Positions 23,636 through 31,937 of a DNA stretch of 46,762 bases are shown piece after piece. Source of the DNA: Actinomycetes bacterium (GTDB lineage Bacteria > Actinomycetota > Acidimicrobiia > Acidimicrobiales > Bog-793). A program made the translations under genes and the position numbers. Below the pieces are notes generated by a model. It saw nothing but the letters and a program-made list of their open reading frames with translations. It was not told where the DNA came from and made no database searches. The stretch lies in NCBI GenBank assembly GCA_021786195.1, contig JAJYNS010000059.1, positions 1 to 46,762 of the forward strand. The letters are read 5' to 3'. Within the stretch, counting starts at the first letter, position 1. Every line of letters starts with the position of its first letter.

Positions 23636-24130
23636 GTGCGCTCGCTGATCATGCTCCGGCATGCCAAGTCCGACTGGCGGGCTGCCGTCGGCGACGACGC
23701 CGAGCGGCCCCTGTCCAAGAGAGGGCGGCGCGCCGCGAGGACCATGGGGAGGTTCCTTGCCCGCACGGGCGAGCTTCCCGACCGTGCGCTCACCTCGCCG
23801 GCGCTGCGCGCCGCGTCGACGCTGCGGCTCGCGATGCAAGCCGGCGGCTGGAGCTGCCCGGTGGAGGCGTGCCCCGAGCTGTACTCGGGACCGGAGGAGG
23901 CCCTCGAGCTGATCCGGCGTGAGCCCGACGGCACCGAAGTGCTGCTCGCCGTCGGTCACGAGCCGACCTGGTCGAGCCTCGCCGGCGCGCTCGTGGGCGG
24001 TGCCCGCCTGCGTATGCCGACGGCCGCGATGGCGCGGATCGACTTCTCCGGGGAGCGCTGGGCGGCAGTCGAGCCCGGCGCCGGGGAGCTCGCGTGGCTC
24101 GTCGTGCCGAGCCTGTTGACCCGGGGCTGA
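23636..24130 (+). CDS. sixA: SixA-type histidine phosphatase
   Basis: A 164-residue member of the histidine phosphatase (phosphoglycerate mutase-like) superfamily. The RHAKSDW motif holds the phospho-accepting H9. R8, the loop PLSKRGRRAA and the second His in VGHEPTW are present, as in SixA. E. coli SixA dephosphorylates phosphohistidine, on ArcB or the NPr phosphotransfer protein. The actinobacterial target is unknown. The length fits the family. It is preceded by a leaderless -10 element and is convergent with the sigma-factor gene 55 bp further on. Confidence 0.88.
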   Translation: MRSLIMLRHAKSDWRAAVGDDAERPLSKRGRRAARTMGRFLARTGELPDRALTSPALRAASTLRLAMQAGGWSCPVEACPELYSGPEEALELIRREPDGTEVLLAVGHEPTWSSLAGALVGGARLRMPTAAMARIDFSGERWAAVEPGAGELAWLVVPSLLTRG

Positions 24131-24185
24131 CCCGACGCGGGCCGGGACGCGCTCCGGGCGCTCCTCGGAGCCGGGCGCGCCCAGG

Positions 24186-25178
24186 TCAGGAGGCCCGCAG
24201 GGCGAGCGGCCCGGCCTCGGGGGGGGTCAGCCCGGAGTGCCGCAGGTGGGCGAGCGCCCGCCCCTCGATCTGGCGGACGCGCTCTCGAGTGACACCGAGC
24301 AGCGCACCGACCTGCTCGAGGGTCCGCGGGTCTCCACCGTCGAGCCCGTAGCGGAGGCGCAGGACGTTCGCCTCCGCGGGGCGCAGCGCCGAGAGCGTCC
24401 GTGCGAGCGCGTCGTCACCGTCGCGCCGCGTCGCCGCCGCCTCCGGGCCCGTCCCGCCGTCGACGATGAGGTCGCCGAGCTCGGTCTCCCCTTCGCCAAC
24501 CGGCGAGGAGAGGGACACCGGCCGGCGGCCGAGGTCGAGGAGCTCGAGGACCCGCCGGTCCTCGACGCCCGACTCAGCCGAGAGCTCGTCGAGGGTCGGG
24601 GAGCGCCCGAGGCGCGCCTGGAGCTCGTCCCTCAGCCGGGCGAGCGCCGAGAGCTGCTCGCGCACGTGGACCGGCAGGCGGAGCACCGAGGCGTCGTTGG
24701 CGATCGCCCGGGTGATCGTCTGGCGGATCCACCAGCTCGCATAGGTGGAGAAGCGGAACCCTCGGCGCCAGTCGAAGCGCTCGACGGCTCGTATCAGGCC
24801 GAGGTTCCCCTCCTGTATCAAGTCGGCGAGGTCGAGCCCGCGGTGCTGGTAGGACTTGGCGATCGAGACGACGAGGCGCAGGTTGGCCTCGACGAAGGCG
24901 GCCCGAGCCGCCTTGCCGGCGCGTGCGGCCGCTTCGAGCTCGCGGCGGCGGCTGTCGGACGGCGAGCCGCTCGAGAGCAGCCGCTCGGCCTCCAGACCGC
25001 GCTGGACCTCCTGGCCGAGACGCTGCTCCTCGCTGCCGTCGAGCAGCTTGTGCCGCCCGATCGCGTCGAGGTAGAGGCCGACGGCATCGGCGAGCCCCGA
25101 CGCCCGGTCCTCCGCCGGGCCGCCGGTCGCCCTCGTCGCCGGCTTGCCCATCGTGCCGAACTGCCCCTCGTCGTCCAT
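24186..25178 (-). CDS. RpoD-like (group 1/2) sigma-70 factor
   Basis: A 330-residue sigma factor with regions 1.2, 2, 3 and 4 and no long region 1.1. Region 1.2 is DAVGLYLDAIGRHKLLD (about 31-47). Region 2 holds ANLRLVVSIAKSYQHRGLDL, LIQEGNLGLIRAVERFDW and FSTYASWWIRQTITRAIA. Region 4 has LRLRYGLDGGDPRTLEQVG and the helix-turn-helix VTRERVRQIEGRALAHLR. Its size is like actinobacterial HrdA/HrdD or SigB-type non-essential group 2 factors rather than the primary HrdB. The ATG at 25178 is supported by GGAGG with 6 nt spacing. A TTGGCA box and an AT-rich stretch upstream are likely promoter elements. Confidence 0.92.
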   Translation of the reverse strand: MDDEGQFGTMGKPATRATGGPAEDRASGLADAVGLYLDAIGRHKLLDGSEEQRLGQEVQRGLEAERLLSSGSPSDSRRRELEAAARAGKAARAAFVEANLRLVVSIAKSYQHRGLDLADLIQEGNLGLIRAVERFDWRRGFRFSTYASWWIRQTITRAIANDASVLRLPVHVREQLSALARLRDELQARLGRSPTLDELSAESGVEDRRVLELLDLGRRPVSLSSPVGEGETELGDLIVDGGTGPEAAATRRDGDDALARTLSALRPAEANVLRLRYGLDGGDPRTLEQVGALLGVTRERVRQIEGRALAHLRHSGLTPPEAGPLALRAS

Positions 25179-25234
25179 GCCGGCCTCCGGTCGAGCGGTC
25201 CGCTCGCCGCTCGTCTCGATCAGGGTTCCTGCAT

Positions 25235-25261
25235 GAATTAAACGACGCCGGAGGCTGCCAA
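25235..25261 (-). promoter_or_regulatory. Candidate promoter of the sigma-70 gene
   Basis: On the minus strand TTGGCA (25256-25261) is a 5 of 6 match to the -35 consensus, and the AT-rich TTTAATTC (25235-25242) supplies the -10 region. The exact spacing to the best -10 hexamer is ambiguous (13-17 bp). Confidence 0.35.
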
Positions 25262-25364
25262 GGCCACGCGACCAGCAAGAATGTGACTTTCGGCCCTGCG
25301 GGCTCAGGGGAGGAAGTGGCGGAGCCGTGCCCCCGGCCGCGTGCCCTTTCATCTGCGTCGTCGC

Positions 25365-25370
25365 TACCCT
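25365..25370 (+). promoter_or_regulatory. -10 hexamer of a leaderless promoter for the TetR gene
   Basis: TACCCT lies 7 nt before the ATG at 25378, and no ribosome-binding sequence is present. The same hexamer precedes prpD in the opposite strand with nearly the same spacing. Confidence 0.4.
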
Positions 25371-25377
25371 GACGACC

Positions 25378-26142
25378 ATGGCCTCTCAGACGAAAGGCAT
25401 GCGCACGCCCGGGCCGGCCCGCGACAGCCGGGGCGGGAGCCGGAAGGGCGCGCCCGGACCGCTGCCGACCGACGGCAGGCGGGCGCGCGGCGAGCGCACG
25501 CGCCTCGAGGTCCTCGAGGCGCTGCTCGATCTCGTCGCCGAGGGGAACCTGCTGCCCACCGCGCAGGCGGTCGCCGAGCGTGCCGGGGTGGCGCTGAGGA
25601 CCGTCTACCACCACTTCGACGACGTCGAGGAGCTGCGCCGCAGCGCGCTCGACCTCGAGCTGGCGCGAAACGAGGGCACCCTCGAGCCGGTCGAGCCCGA
25701 GGCCGGTCTCGACGAGCGGTTGCGCGCCGTGTGCCGCCGCACGAGGCGCCGCAACGAGCAGCTGACGCCGATCCGGAGGGCCGCGCTCGTCGACGAGAGC
25801 CGCTCGGGCACCAGGGTGGAGGAGCTCGACCACGAGCGCGCCCTGCGCCGCAAGTTCCTCGCGGAGTCCTTCGCGAGCGAGCTCTCCCGGCTCGACGGCG
25901 AGTCGAGGACGACGCTCGACGCGCTCGACGCCGCCACTTCCTGGGAGTGGTGGGACTACCTGCGCGGCCGCCTCAAGCGCACGGCTGCGTCGGCCGAGCG
26001 CGTCCTCGAGCTCACCTTGCGCGACATCCTCCTCGGACACCTCGGAGCGGACACGCTCGGCCGCGCGAACGGCCACGCCGGGGCGACCCGGCCGACCGGA
26101 CGCCGGCAGGAGGTGCCGCCGGCGGTCATCCCGCGACGGTGA
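25378..26142 (+). CDS. TetR-family transcriptional regulator
   Basis: A 254-residue regulator. The N-terminal about 38 residues are basic and low in complexity. The TetR DNA-binding domain follows (about 39-90), with RGERTRLEVLEALLDLVAEG and the helix-turn-helix AVAERAGVALRTVYHHFDDV. The C-terminal ligand domain is helical and arginine/glutamate-rich (DERLRAVCRRTRRRNEQLTP, ATSWEWWDYLRGRLKRTA). It diverges from the sigma-factor gene and ends over the tail of the convergent L,D-transpeptidase gene (17 bp overlap). The ligand and targets are unknown. Confidence 0.88.
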   Translation: MASQTKGMRTPGPARDSRGGSRKGAPGPLPTDGRRARGERTRLEVLEALLDLVAEGNLLPTAQAVAERAGVALRTVYHHFDDVEELRRSALDLELARNEGTLEPVEPEAGLDERLRAVCRRTRRRNEQLTPIRRAALVDESRSGTRVEELDHERALRRKFLAESFASELSRLDGESRTTLDALDAATSWEWWDYLRGRLKRTAASAERVLELTLRDILLGHLGADTLGRANGHAGATRPTGRRQEVPPAVIPRR

Positions 26143-27253
26143 CGAGCGTCCCGTAGGTGAGGTAGGGCCAGACCTTTTCCGCCGCGGCCCAGGGGAGCTC
26201 GACGCACCCGAGGCTCTGGGGCCAGCCGTAGGAGGCGCGTGCGATGTAGTGGACGGCGTCTCCCCCGTTGAAGTAGGCGACCCAGGCGACCGGATCGGCG
26301 TAGGGGACCCCGTCCGGGGCGACGCCCCTCATCACCTGGGTGGCGAGCCGCTCGTAGACCGGGAAGGTCCCGTCGGCGGTCGGGGCGGCCGGGATCCCGG
26401 TGTTCACGGGCGTCTCCAGCAGGACCCGTCCGTCGTGCCAGACCGTCATCGTCTCGGGGCTGGACTTCTCGACGAGCGCATAGGTGTAGCCATCCGGGTT
26501 GCCTCGGGTGCCCGGCGAGGCAACGGCCCGGAGCAGCGCCGCCCAGGTCTGCGGGTCGAGCGCGCCCGTCATCGGCAGCCCCTCGACGCTCTGGAAGGCC
26601 ATCAGCGCGCCGGTCGCCACCGGGCCCGGTCGCCCCGGCGCCCACTGCGCACGAAGGGGTTGGGGGAGCGGCCAGTCGAGGGCCCAGCGACCTCGCAGCG
26701 GCAGGAAGGCTTGCCGCTCACGCCCGAAGCGGCCGGGCGGCGAGGGCCCGTCCGGATGGAAGCGGGCGGGGAGGTAGCCGAGGGTGGACAGCATCTGCTC
26801 CGCACCGAGCAAGGTGCCTTCGCCGACGGAGTAGGACCACTCGAACCGCCTTCGCAGCCGGCGGCCGGCCCGGTCCCGCGGCCCCGCGGCGCCGGCCGGA
26901 ACCTGCACGGTCACCCTCGTCCCCGGCAGGAAGGCGCCGCGGGGGCGGAAGATGAGCTCGTTGCGGAGCACGAACCAGCGTCCGGGGACCGGGGGCGTCA
27001 CGCGAGGCGGCGTGGGCAGCGTCCCGAGGCGCTCGGAGAGGCGCACGACGATGGCAGCCGCCCCGTCGGCCGCCGCCTCGCCGGCGGCGGGCAGCTCGCC
27101 GACGACCTCGAACCGGCTCGCGCTGCTCGTGCCGACGCCCGCTCCGGCGCTCGCCGCGGCGCCGCCTGGGACGATGAGGGCGCCCGCGGCGGCCCCGACC
27201 GCGGCCAGGGCGCCGAGCGCCCGGCGCGTGTGGAGCCGACGAGCGCCGGTCAC
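26126..27253 (-). CDS. Secreted L,D-transpeptidase with peptidoglycan-binding domain
   Basis: A 375-residue exported protein. The N-terminus has twin arginines and a hydrophobic run (RRALGALAAVGAAAGALIVP), a Sec or Tat signal. A central about 80-residue Ig-like part follows. Then comes a peptidoglycan-binding-like region (GALMAFQSVEGLPMTGALDP) and the C-terminal YkuD domain with the nucleophile C350. The active-site motif reads SLGCVELP instead of the usual SHGC[IV]R. I recall this SLGC variant in other actinobacterial proteins of this architecture. The upstream partner reads HYIARASYGWPQ. It probably makes 3-3 peptidoglycan crosslinks or attaches proteins. The GTG 27253 start is uncertain; no clear ribosome-binding sequence is visible. 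Confidence 0.85.
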   Translation of the reverse strand: MTGARRLHTRRALGALAAVGAAAGALIVPGGAAASAGAGVGTSSASRFEVVGELPAAGEAAADGAAAIVVRLSERLGTLPTPPRVTPPVPGRWFVLRNELIFRPRGAFLPGTRVTVQVPAGAAGPRDRAGRRLRRRFEWSYSVGEGTLLGAEQMLSTLGYLPARFHPDGPSPPGRFGRERQAFLPLRGRWALDWPLPQPLRAQWAPGRPGPVATGALMAFQSVEGLPMTGALDPQTWAALLRAVASPGTRGNPDGYTYALVEKSSPETMTVWHDGRVLLETPVNTGIPAAPTADGTFPVYERLATQVMRGVAPDGVPYADPVAWVAYFNGGDAVHYIARASYGWPQSLGCVELPWAAAEKVWPYLTYGTLVTVAG

Positions 27254-27425
27254 CGGGTCCCGCCGCGGCGTGCCAGGTGACGAACGCCCCTTTGCCGCGG
27301 ACCTCGGACCCCTCCAATCTGGCACCTCAGGTGTTACGGGCTCGTGAGGGGGTTCGGATGACCCCGAGGCGCGCGAGCGGCCTCGGGCCTGGCCCGCCCA
27401 GCTCCGCCGGGCTGGGCCGACGTGA

Positions 27426-28370
27426 GTGGTGGAACGGCGTGACCTGGAGGTGGTCCAGTTGGTCCTGTCCGAAGAGGTGATCGAGGAGCTGGTGGTGACC
27501 CCGGGCGAGGGCGCCGGGCTCGACCGCCGGAGCACGAGGGGCACCAAGGCGGCGTGGCGTCCCGGAGGGCGTCGCGGCGAGGCAGCGGACGAGGAGCTCG
27601 AGCAGTTCAAGGCCGAGCTCGCCGAGGCTCAGGAGCTCCTGTACGCGAGCGACACCTGGGCCCTCCTCGTCATCTTCCAGGCACTCGACGCCGCGGGCAA
27701 GGACGGGACCATCAAGCACGTCATGTCAGGGGTGAACCCCCAGGGCTGCGAGGTCACCTCGTTCAAGCAGCCGAGCGCCGAGGAGCTCGGCCACGACTTC
27801 CTCTGGCGCTGCGCCAAGGCGCTGCCGGCGCGCGGGCGCATCGGGATATTCAACCGCTCCTACTACGAGGAGGTCCTTGTCGTGCGCGTCCATCCCGAGC
27901 TGCTCGAGGCCGAGCGCCTCCCGTCGGGCCACGCGACTTCCGGCCGGCTCTGGCGGGAGCGCTACGAGGACGTCAACGCCTTCGAGCACCATCTCGAGCG
28001 CAACGGGACCCGGCTCGTCAAGCTCTTCCTCCACGTCTCCAAGGACGAGCAGCGGCGGAGGTTCCTCGAGCGGCTCGAGGACCCGGAGAAGCAGTGGAAG
28101 TTCTCGCCTGCCGACCTCGCCGAGAGAGCGCACTTCGAGGAGTACCAGCGCGCCTACGAGGAGGCGATCACCGCGACCTCGACGCCATGGGCGCCGTGGT
28201 ACGTCGTTCCGGCCGATCACAAGCGCACGATGCGAGCGCTCGTCGGCGGGATCCTCGTCCACGCCGTCCAGCAGCTCGACCTGCGGCGACCGGCGCCGGT
28301 GCTCGCCGGCGAGGAGCTCGAGGCGGCCCGGAGAGCGCTTCGTGCCGAGGGCGGCGCTGGCGGAGGTTGA
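27426..28370 (+). CDS. Polyphosphate kinase 2 family protein
   Basis: A 314-residue P-loop kinase that transfers phosphate between polyphosphate and nucleotides. Walker A is in FQALDAAGKDGTIKHV (84-99, K92), followed by MSGVNPQGCEVTSFKQPS. The second strand motif is GIFNRSYYEEVLVVRVHPE, typical of PPK2. The lid region is SKDEQRRRFLERLEDPEKQWKF in pieces, then PWYVVPADHK. The single domain fits the NMP/NDP-phosphorylating PPK2 classes. The start is a GTG pair at 27426/27429 with no clear ribosome-binding sequence. It diverges from the L,D-transpeptidase across 172 bp. The next gene, a HAD protein, starts 65 bp downstream. Confidence 0.93.
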   Translation: MVERRDLEVVQLVLSEEVIEELVVTPGEGAGLDRRSTRGTKAAWRPGGRRGEAADEELEQFKAELAEAQELLYASDTWALLVIFQALDAAGKDGTIKHVMSGVNPQGCEVTSFKQPSAEELGHDFLWRCAKALPARGRIGIFNRSYYEEVLVVRVHPELLEAERLPSGHATSGRLWRERYEDVNAFEHHLERNGTRLVKLFLHVSKDEQRRRFLERLEDPEKQWKFSPADLAERAHFEEYQRAYEEAITATSTPWAPWYVVPADHKRTMRALVGGILVHAVQQLDLRRPAPVLAGEELEAARRALRAEGGAGGG

Positions 28371-28422
28371 GCCCGGTCGGGCGGCCGGGCGGGGCGCCGG
28401 GGTGAGGGGTGCGGCGTGCCGC

Positions 28423-28428
28423 GATACT
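28423..28428 (+). promoter_or_regulatory. -10 hexamer of a leaderless promoter for the HAD gene
   Basis: GATACT (4 of 6 to TATAAT) is followed by exactly 7 nt and the GTG at 28436. This decides the start in favour of 28436 over the in-frame GTG at 28409. Confidence 0.45.
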
Positions 28429-28435
28429 GGACGGC

Positions 28436-29197
28436 GTGGACGACGTCCGGCTCGTGCCTGCGGCCCGGCCGCCCCACGCGTGGCTCTTCGAGCTCGACGG
28501 GGTGCTCACCGACACCGCCGCGCTCCACGCTCGGGCCTGGAAGGAGGTCTTCGACGAGCTGCTCGAGTCCGTCGACCGCCCCGAGGGCGGGCCCCACGAG
28601 GCTCCCTGGCGTCCCTTCGACGCCGTCGTCGACTTCGAGCGCTACGTCGACGGTAAGCCCCAGGCGGAGGGGGTGCGCGCCTTCCTCGCCTCTCGCGGCA
28701 TCACCCTGCCCGCGGGGGGCCCGATCGACCGCCCCGGGTCCCACACGGTCGCCTCGCTCGCCGGTTCGAAGAGCGCACGATTCCTGCGCCTCCTCGCCTC
28801 CGACGGAGTCCGGGTGTTCCCCGGCTCGATAGAGCTGCTCGAAGCGCTGAGAGCGGCAGGGCGGCGCACGGCGGTCGTCTCGGCGAGCGAGAACTGCCGG
28901 GCGGTGCTCGAGGCGGGCCGCCTCGCCGAGCTGTTCGACGCGGAGGTGGACGGCGTGCTCGCGCGGCGTGGCCTGCGCCCGAAGCCGGCCGCCGACACCT
29001 ACCTGTTCGCCGCGGCGAAGCTCGGGGTCCCGGCGAGCGACGCAGCCGTCGTCGACGACGCGACCGCCGGGGTCTCGGCGGGCAGGTCCGGGGGTTTCGG
29101 CCTCGTCGTCGGTGTCGCTCGACGGGTCCGAGGTGCGGACCTGGCCGCCGCGGGCGCCGACCTCGTGGTCGAGAGCCTGGAGGAGCTCCTCTTGTGA
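28436..29197 (+). CDS. HAD-family protein, beta-phosphoglucomutase-like, with altered nucleophile site
   Basis: A 253-residue HAD subfamily IA protein. The N-terminal motif is LFELDGVLTDTAALHARAWK. In active members the first acidic residue after F is the aspartyl nucleophile (FDLDGV), but here it is E19, with D21 kept. The cap-domain sequence FDAVVDFERYVDGKPQAEGV, motif II VVSASEN, the motif III lysine in GLRPKPAADTYL and motif IV VVDDATAGVSAG match the beta-phosphoglucomutase family. Loss of the nucleophile Asp would normally abolish phosphoryl transfer, so it may be inactive or have changed function. The gene overlaps the downstream peptidase by 4 bp (GTGA). Confidence 0.82.
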   Translation: MDDVRLVPAARPPHAWLFELDGVLTDTAALHARAWKEVFDELLESVDRPEGGPHEAPWRPFDAVVDFERYVDGKPQAEGVRAFLASRGITLPAGGPIDRPGSHTVASLAGSKSARFLRLLASDGVRVFPGSIELLEALRAAGRRTAVVSASENCRAVLEAGRLAELFDAEVDGVLARRGLRPKPAADTYLFAAAKLGVPASDAAVVDDATAGVSAGRSGGFGLVVGVARRVRGADLAAAGADLVVESLEELLL

Positions 29198-30747
29198 TCC
29201 AGCTCCGCACACGCATCCGCCCGCCAGGCTCCTCGAGGGCGCGTCCTTCTTCGGCGGTCGCCACCCTGCTCTCGGTGGGGGCTGCCACGCTCCTCGGCGC
29301 CCCGCCCGTGACCACGATCTCCGGGCACCTCCCCTCGGGCGCCCCGGCGGCCTCGCGCCCCGCGCTGTCCTGGCGACCCTGCGACCGGCGGTTTCGCTGC
29401 GCGACGCTCGAGGTGCCGATCGACTACTCGGCGCCCTCCCGAGGCCGGCTCGGCCTCGCGGTCGTCGAGCTGCCCTCGACGAGCGCCCACCCGGTCGGCG
29501 ACCTCGTGATGAACCCGGGCGGCCCCGGCGGCTCGGGCGTCTCGTTCCTCGAGCAGACGCCCTTCCCTGCCGGCCTGCGGAGCGAGTTCAACCTCGTGAG
29601 CTTCGACCCCCGAGGCGTCGGGGAGAGCGACCCGGTGCGCTGCGTGGGCACCGCCGGCATCCGCAGGCTGATCGGCCTAGATCCTGCGCCGACGACGCCC
29701 TCGGAGGTCGCCTCGGTGGTCGCCGCGACCAAGTCCTTCGTCGCCGCCTGCGCCGAGCACACGCCCCGGCTGCTGCTCGAGAACATGAGCAGCGTCGCGA
29801 CCGTCGAGGACATGGACCGCCTGCGGGCCGCCCTCGGCGAGGCGAAGCTCAACTACCTCGGCTTCTCCTACGGGACCTACCTCGGAGAGCTCTATGCCGA
29901 GCGCTACCCGACCCACCTGCGAGCGGCCGTGCTCGACGGCGTGGTCGACCCGGCGCTGTCGACGGCCGAGGACGACCGCCAGCAGGGCGCCGGGTTCGAG
30001 ACCGACCTGCACGACTTCTTCGCGTGGTGCCCCCACGACGCGACCTGCAAGGGGCTCCTGCCCGGCGGGGCTGCCGCCGCCTACAAGACCCTGCTCGCCG
30101 ACCTCGCCGGAGGCCGCAGCATCCCGGCGCAGCTCAAGCCGAAGTACGGGGGGACCGTCCCCCTCACCCTCGGCGTCGCCGAGACGGCCATCGCCGGCAG
30201 CCTCTACAGCAACCAGAGCTGGCCCGACCTCGCCGAGGGGCTGGCCCAGGCGCTCGGTGGCGACGGCGGCCTCCTGGCGGCGATCGCCTACAGCTACGAG
30301 GGTCTCCAGTCGAACGGGAGGTTCCAGAACCAGATCGCCGCCGGCGTGGCGACCGACTGCCTCGACCGACCCTCGCCGGTCGGCCTCTCGAGCTACGAGC
30401 GGCTCGCGTCCGAGCTCGCGAAGAGCGAGCCGGACTTCGGGGCGAGCGAGGCGTGGGGGAGCCTCCCCTGCGCCTACTGGCCGGTCCCCCCCCAGGGCCG
30501 CCCGGCTCCCATCCACGCCCCGGGCAGCCCGGACATCCTGCTCGTCGGATCGACGGGCGACCCGGCCACCCCCTACCCGTGGGCGGTGGCGGTCTCCCAC
30601 CAGCTCGACCACGCCGAGCTCCTGACCCGTGACGGGCCGGGGCACACGGCGTACTTCTTCAGCACCTGCATCGACGGCTACGTCGACCGGTACCTCGTGA
30701 CGCTGCGGATGCCGCCGATGCACACCACCTGCCCGAGCACCTCCTGA
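29194..30747 (+). CDS. Secreted alpha/beta-hydrolase, tripeptidyl aminopeptidase-like
   Basis: A 517-residue exported serine hydrolase. A basic N-terminus and hydrophobic stretch (SSAVATLLSVGAATLLGAPP, 20-39) form a signal peptide. The core fold shows NPGGPGGSG (107-115, oxyanion region), FDPRGVGES, the nucleophile elbow GFSYGTYLG with S225, the acid in STGDPATP (D456), and H484 in GPGHTAYF. The C-terminal TAP-like segment is present. Streptomyces relatives cleave N-terminal tripeptides. Four other cysteines (DATCKG, CLD, LPCAYW, CPSTS) may form disulfides. It begins inside the HAD stop codon and is followed 10 bp later by a dehydrogenase gene, so the three form an operon. Confidence 0.88.
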   Translation: MIQLRTRIRPPGSSRARPSSAVATLLSVGAATLLGAPPVTTISGHLPSGAPAASRPALSWRPCDRRFRCATLEVPIDYSAPSRGRLGLAVVELPSTSAHPVGDLVMNPGGPGGSGVSFLEQTPFPAGLRSEFNLVSFDPRGVGESDPVRCVGTAGIRRLIGLDPAPTTPSEVASVVAATKSFVAACAEHTPRLLLENMSSVATVEDMDRLRAALGEAKLNYLGFSYGTYLGELYAERYPTHLRAAVLDGVVDPALSTAEDDRQQGAGFETDLHDFFAWCPHDATCKGLLPGGAAAAYKTLLADLAGGRSIPAQLKPKYGGTVPLTLGVAETAIAGSLYSNQSWPDLAEGLAQALGGDGGLLAAIAYSYEGLQSNGRFQNQIAAGVATDCLDRPSPVGLSSYERLASELAKSEPDFGASEAWGSLPCAYWPVPPQGRPAPIHAPGSPDILLVGSTGDPATPYPWAVAVSHQLDHAELLTRDGPGHTAYFFSTCIDGYVDRYLVTLRMPPMHTTCPSTS

Positions 30748-30757
30748 GCCGGCGTCG

Positions 30758-31783
30758 ATGCGCGCCTGCGTGATCCGTCGCGCGAACGACCTGCAGGTCG
30801 AGGACCGGCCGGACCCTTCCCCGGGGCCTCGAGAGGTGACCGTCGCCGTGGCGCTCGGCGGGATCTGCGGATCGGACCTCCACTACCTGCACGAGGGTGC
30901 CGTTGGCTCGTTCCAGCTGCGTGAGCCGCTCGTCCCGGGGCATGAGATCGTCGGGCGCATACGTTCACTCGGCGACGGCGTCCTCGGCCCGGCCCCGGGC
31001 ACGGCGGTCGCCGTCCACCCCGCGACGCCCTGCGGCACCTGCCGCGAGTGCCGCGAGGGGCGGCCGAACCTGTGCCCCTCGGTCCGCTACCTCGGCTCGG
31101 CGGCCCACTATCCCCACGTCCAGGGCGGGTTGGTCGAGGAGCTCGTCGTGCGCGCCGACCAGGTGCGGGTGGTGCCCGAAGGGCTCGAGCTCGAGCGGGC
31201 CGTGCTCGCCGAGCCGCTCTCGGTCGCGCTGCACGCCGCCCGGCGCGCCGGGGAGCTCGCCGGCCGTCGGGTGCTCGTCGCCGGGGCCGGGCCGATCGGG
31301 CTGCTCCTCGTCGCGCTGGCGCTCCGGGCAGGTGCCTCAAGGGTCGTCGCGAGCGACCTCGTCGACGCGGCGCTCGAGCGGGCGGCGAGGCTCGGCGCGA
31401 GCGCCACGGTGCGGGCCGACCGGCCCGGCGCGGGAGGATGGCCGGCGGAGGTGGACGTCGCCTTCGAGGCGAGCGGGACCGAGGGAGGGCTCGCGAGTTG
31501 CCTCGAGCTCGCCCGTCCCCGTGGCACGGTCGTGATGGTCGGCCTCCCCCCGGCGACCGGGCTCGGCTTCCCGGGCGGTCTCGTCGTGACTCGCGAGCTC
31601 ACCTTGACCGGTGCCTTCCGCATCGACGGAGAGCTCGAGGAGGCGCTGAGCCTGCTGGCGGGCGGGCTTGCCGTCGAGGGGGTCGTGAGCCACGTCTTCC
31701 CGCTCGCAGAGGCCCGCGCCGCCTTCGAGCTCGCAGGCGACCGCTCTGCCGCCTCCAAGGTGCTGCTCCGGCTGGAGAAGTGA
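30758..31783 (+). CDS. Zinc-dependent dehydrogenase, L-idonate 5-dehydrogenase-like
   Basis: A 341-residue MDR dehydrogenase. Catalytic zinc ligands are C37 (GGICGSD) and H62-E63 (PGHE). Structural zinc cysteines are C92, C95, C98 and C106. The NAD motif is GAGPIG. The blocks ICGSDLHYLHEGAVGSF, AVHPATPCGTC, YLGSAAHYPHVQGG and AEPLSVALHA resemble L-idonate 5-dehydrogenase, which oxidises idonate to 5-ketogluconate. The assignment to idonate is by resemblance only. It starts 10 bp after the peptidase stop, which is an odd functional neighbour. Confidence 0.85.
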   Translation: MRACVIRRANDLQVEDRPDPSPGPREVTVAVALGGICGSDLHYLHEGAVGSFQLREPLVPGHEIVGRIRSLGDGVLGPAPGTAVAVHPATPCGTCRECREGRPNLCPSVRYLGSAAHYPHVQGGLVEELVVRADQVRVVPEGLELERAVLAEPLSVALHAARRAGELAGRRVLVAGAGPIGLLLVALALRAGASRVVASDLVDAALERAARLGASATVRADRPGAGGWPAEVDVAFEASGTEGGLASCLELARPRGTVVMVGLPPATGLGFPGGLVVTRELTLTGAFRIDGELEEALSLLAGGLAVEGVVSHVFPLAEARAAFELAGDRSAASKVLLRLEK

Positions 31784-31832
31784 CCTTCGTCCCTGGCGGG
31801 CCTCGGCCTGTGCACGCCAACATGGTCGGGCA

Positions 31833-31852
31833 GCCGGCGGTGTCGCGCCGGC
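31833..31852. terminator. Hairpin between dehydrogenase and pyruvate kinase genes
   Basis: GCCGGCG and CGCCGGC form a perfect 7 bp stem with a 6 nt loop, 49 bp after the dehydrogenase stop. It may end that operon before pyk. There is no U-tract. Confidence 0.35.
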
Positions 31853-31937
31853 AGGCAGCCCGAGGACGGTCGGCGCGTGCGCGCCCGCCCCGACACCCGC
31901 GGGTGGCGCGTGTGGCCGGGGAAGCGGGGAGGTGCTG

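Noticed and set aside
27323-27333. CACCT-C-AGGTG palindrome in the L,D-transpeptidase/PPK2 divergent region
   Set aside because: Five-base arms alone are weak, and no known operator matches. It was kept only as a note.
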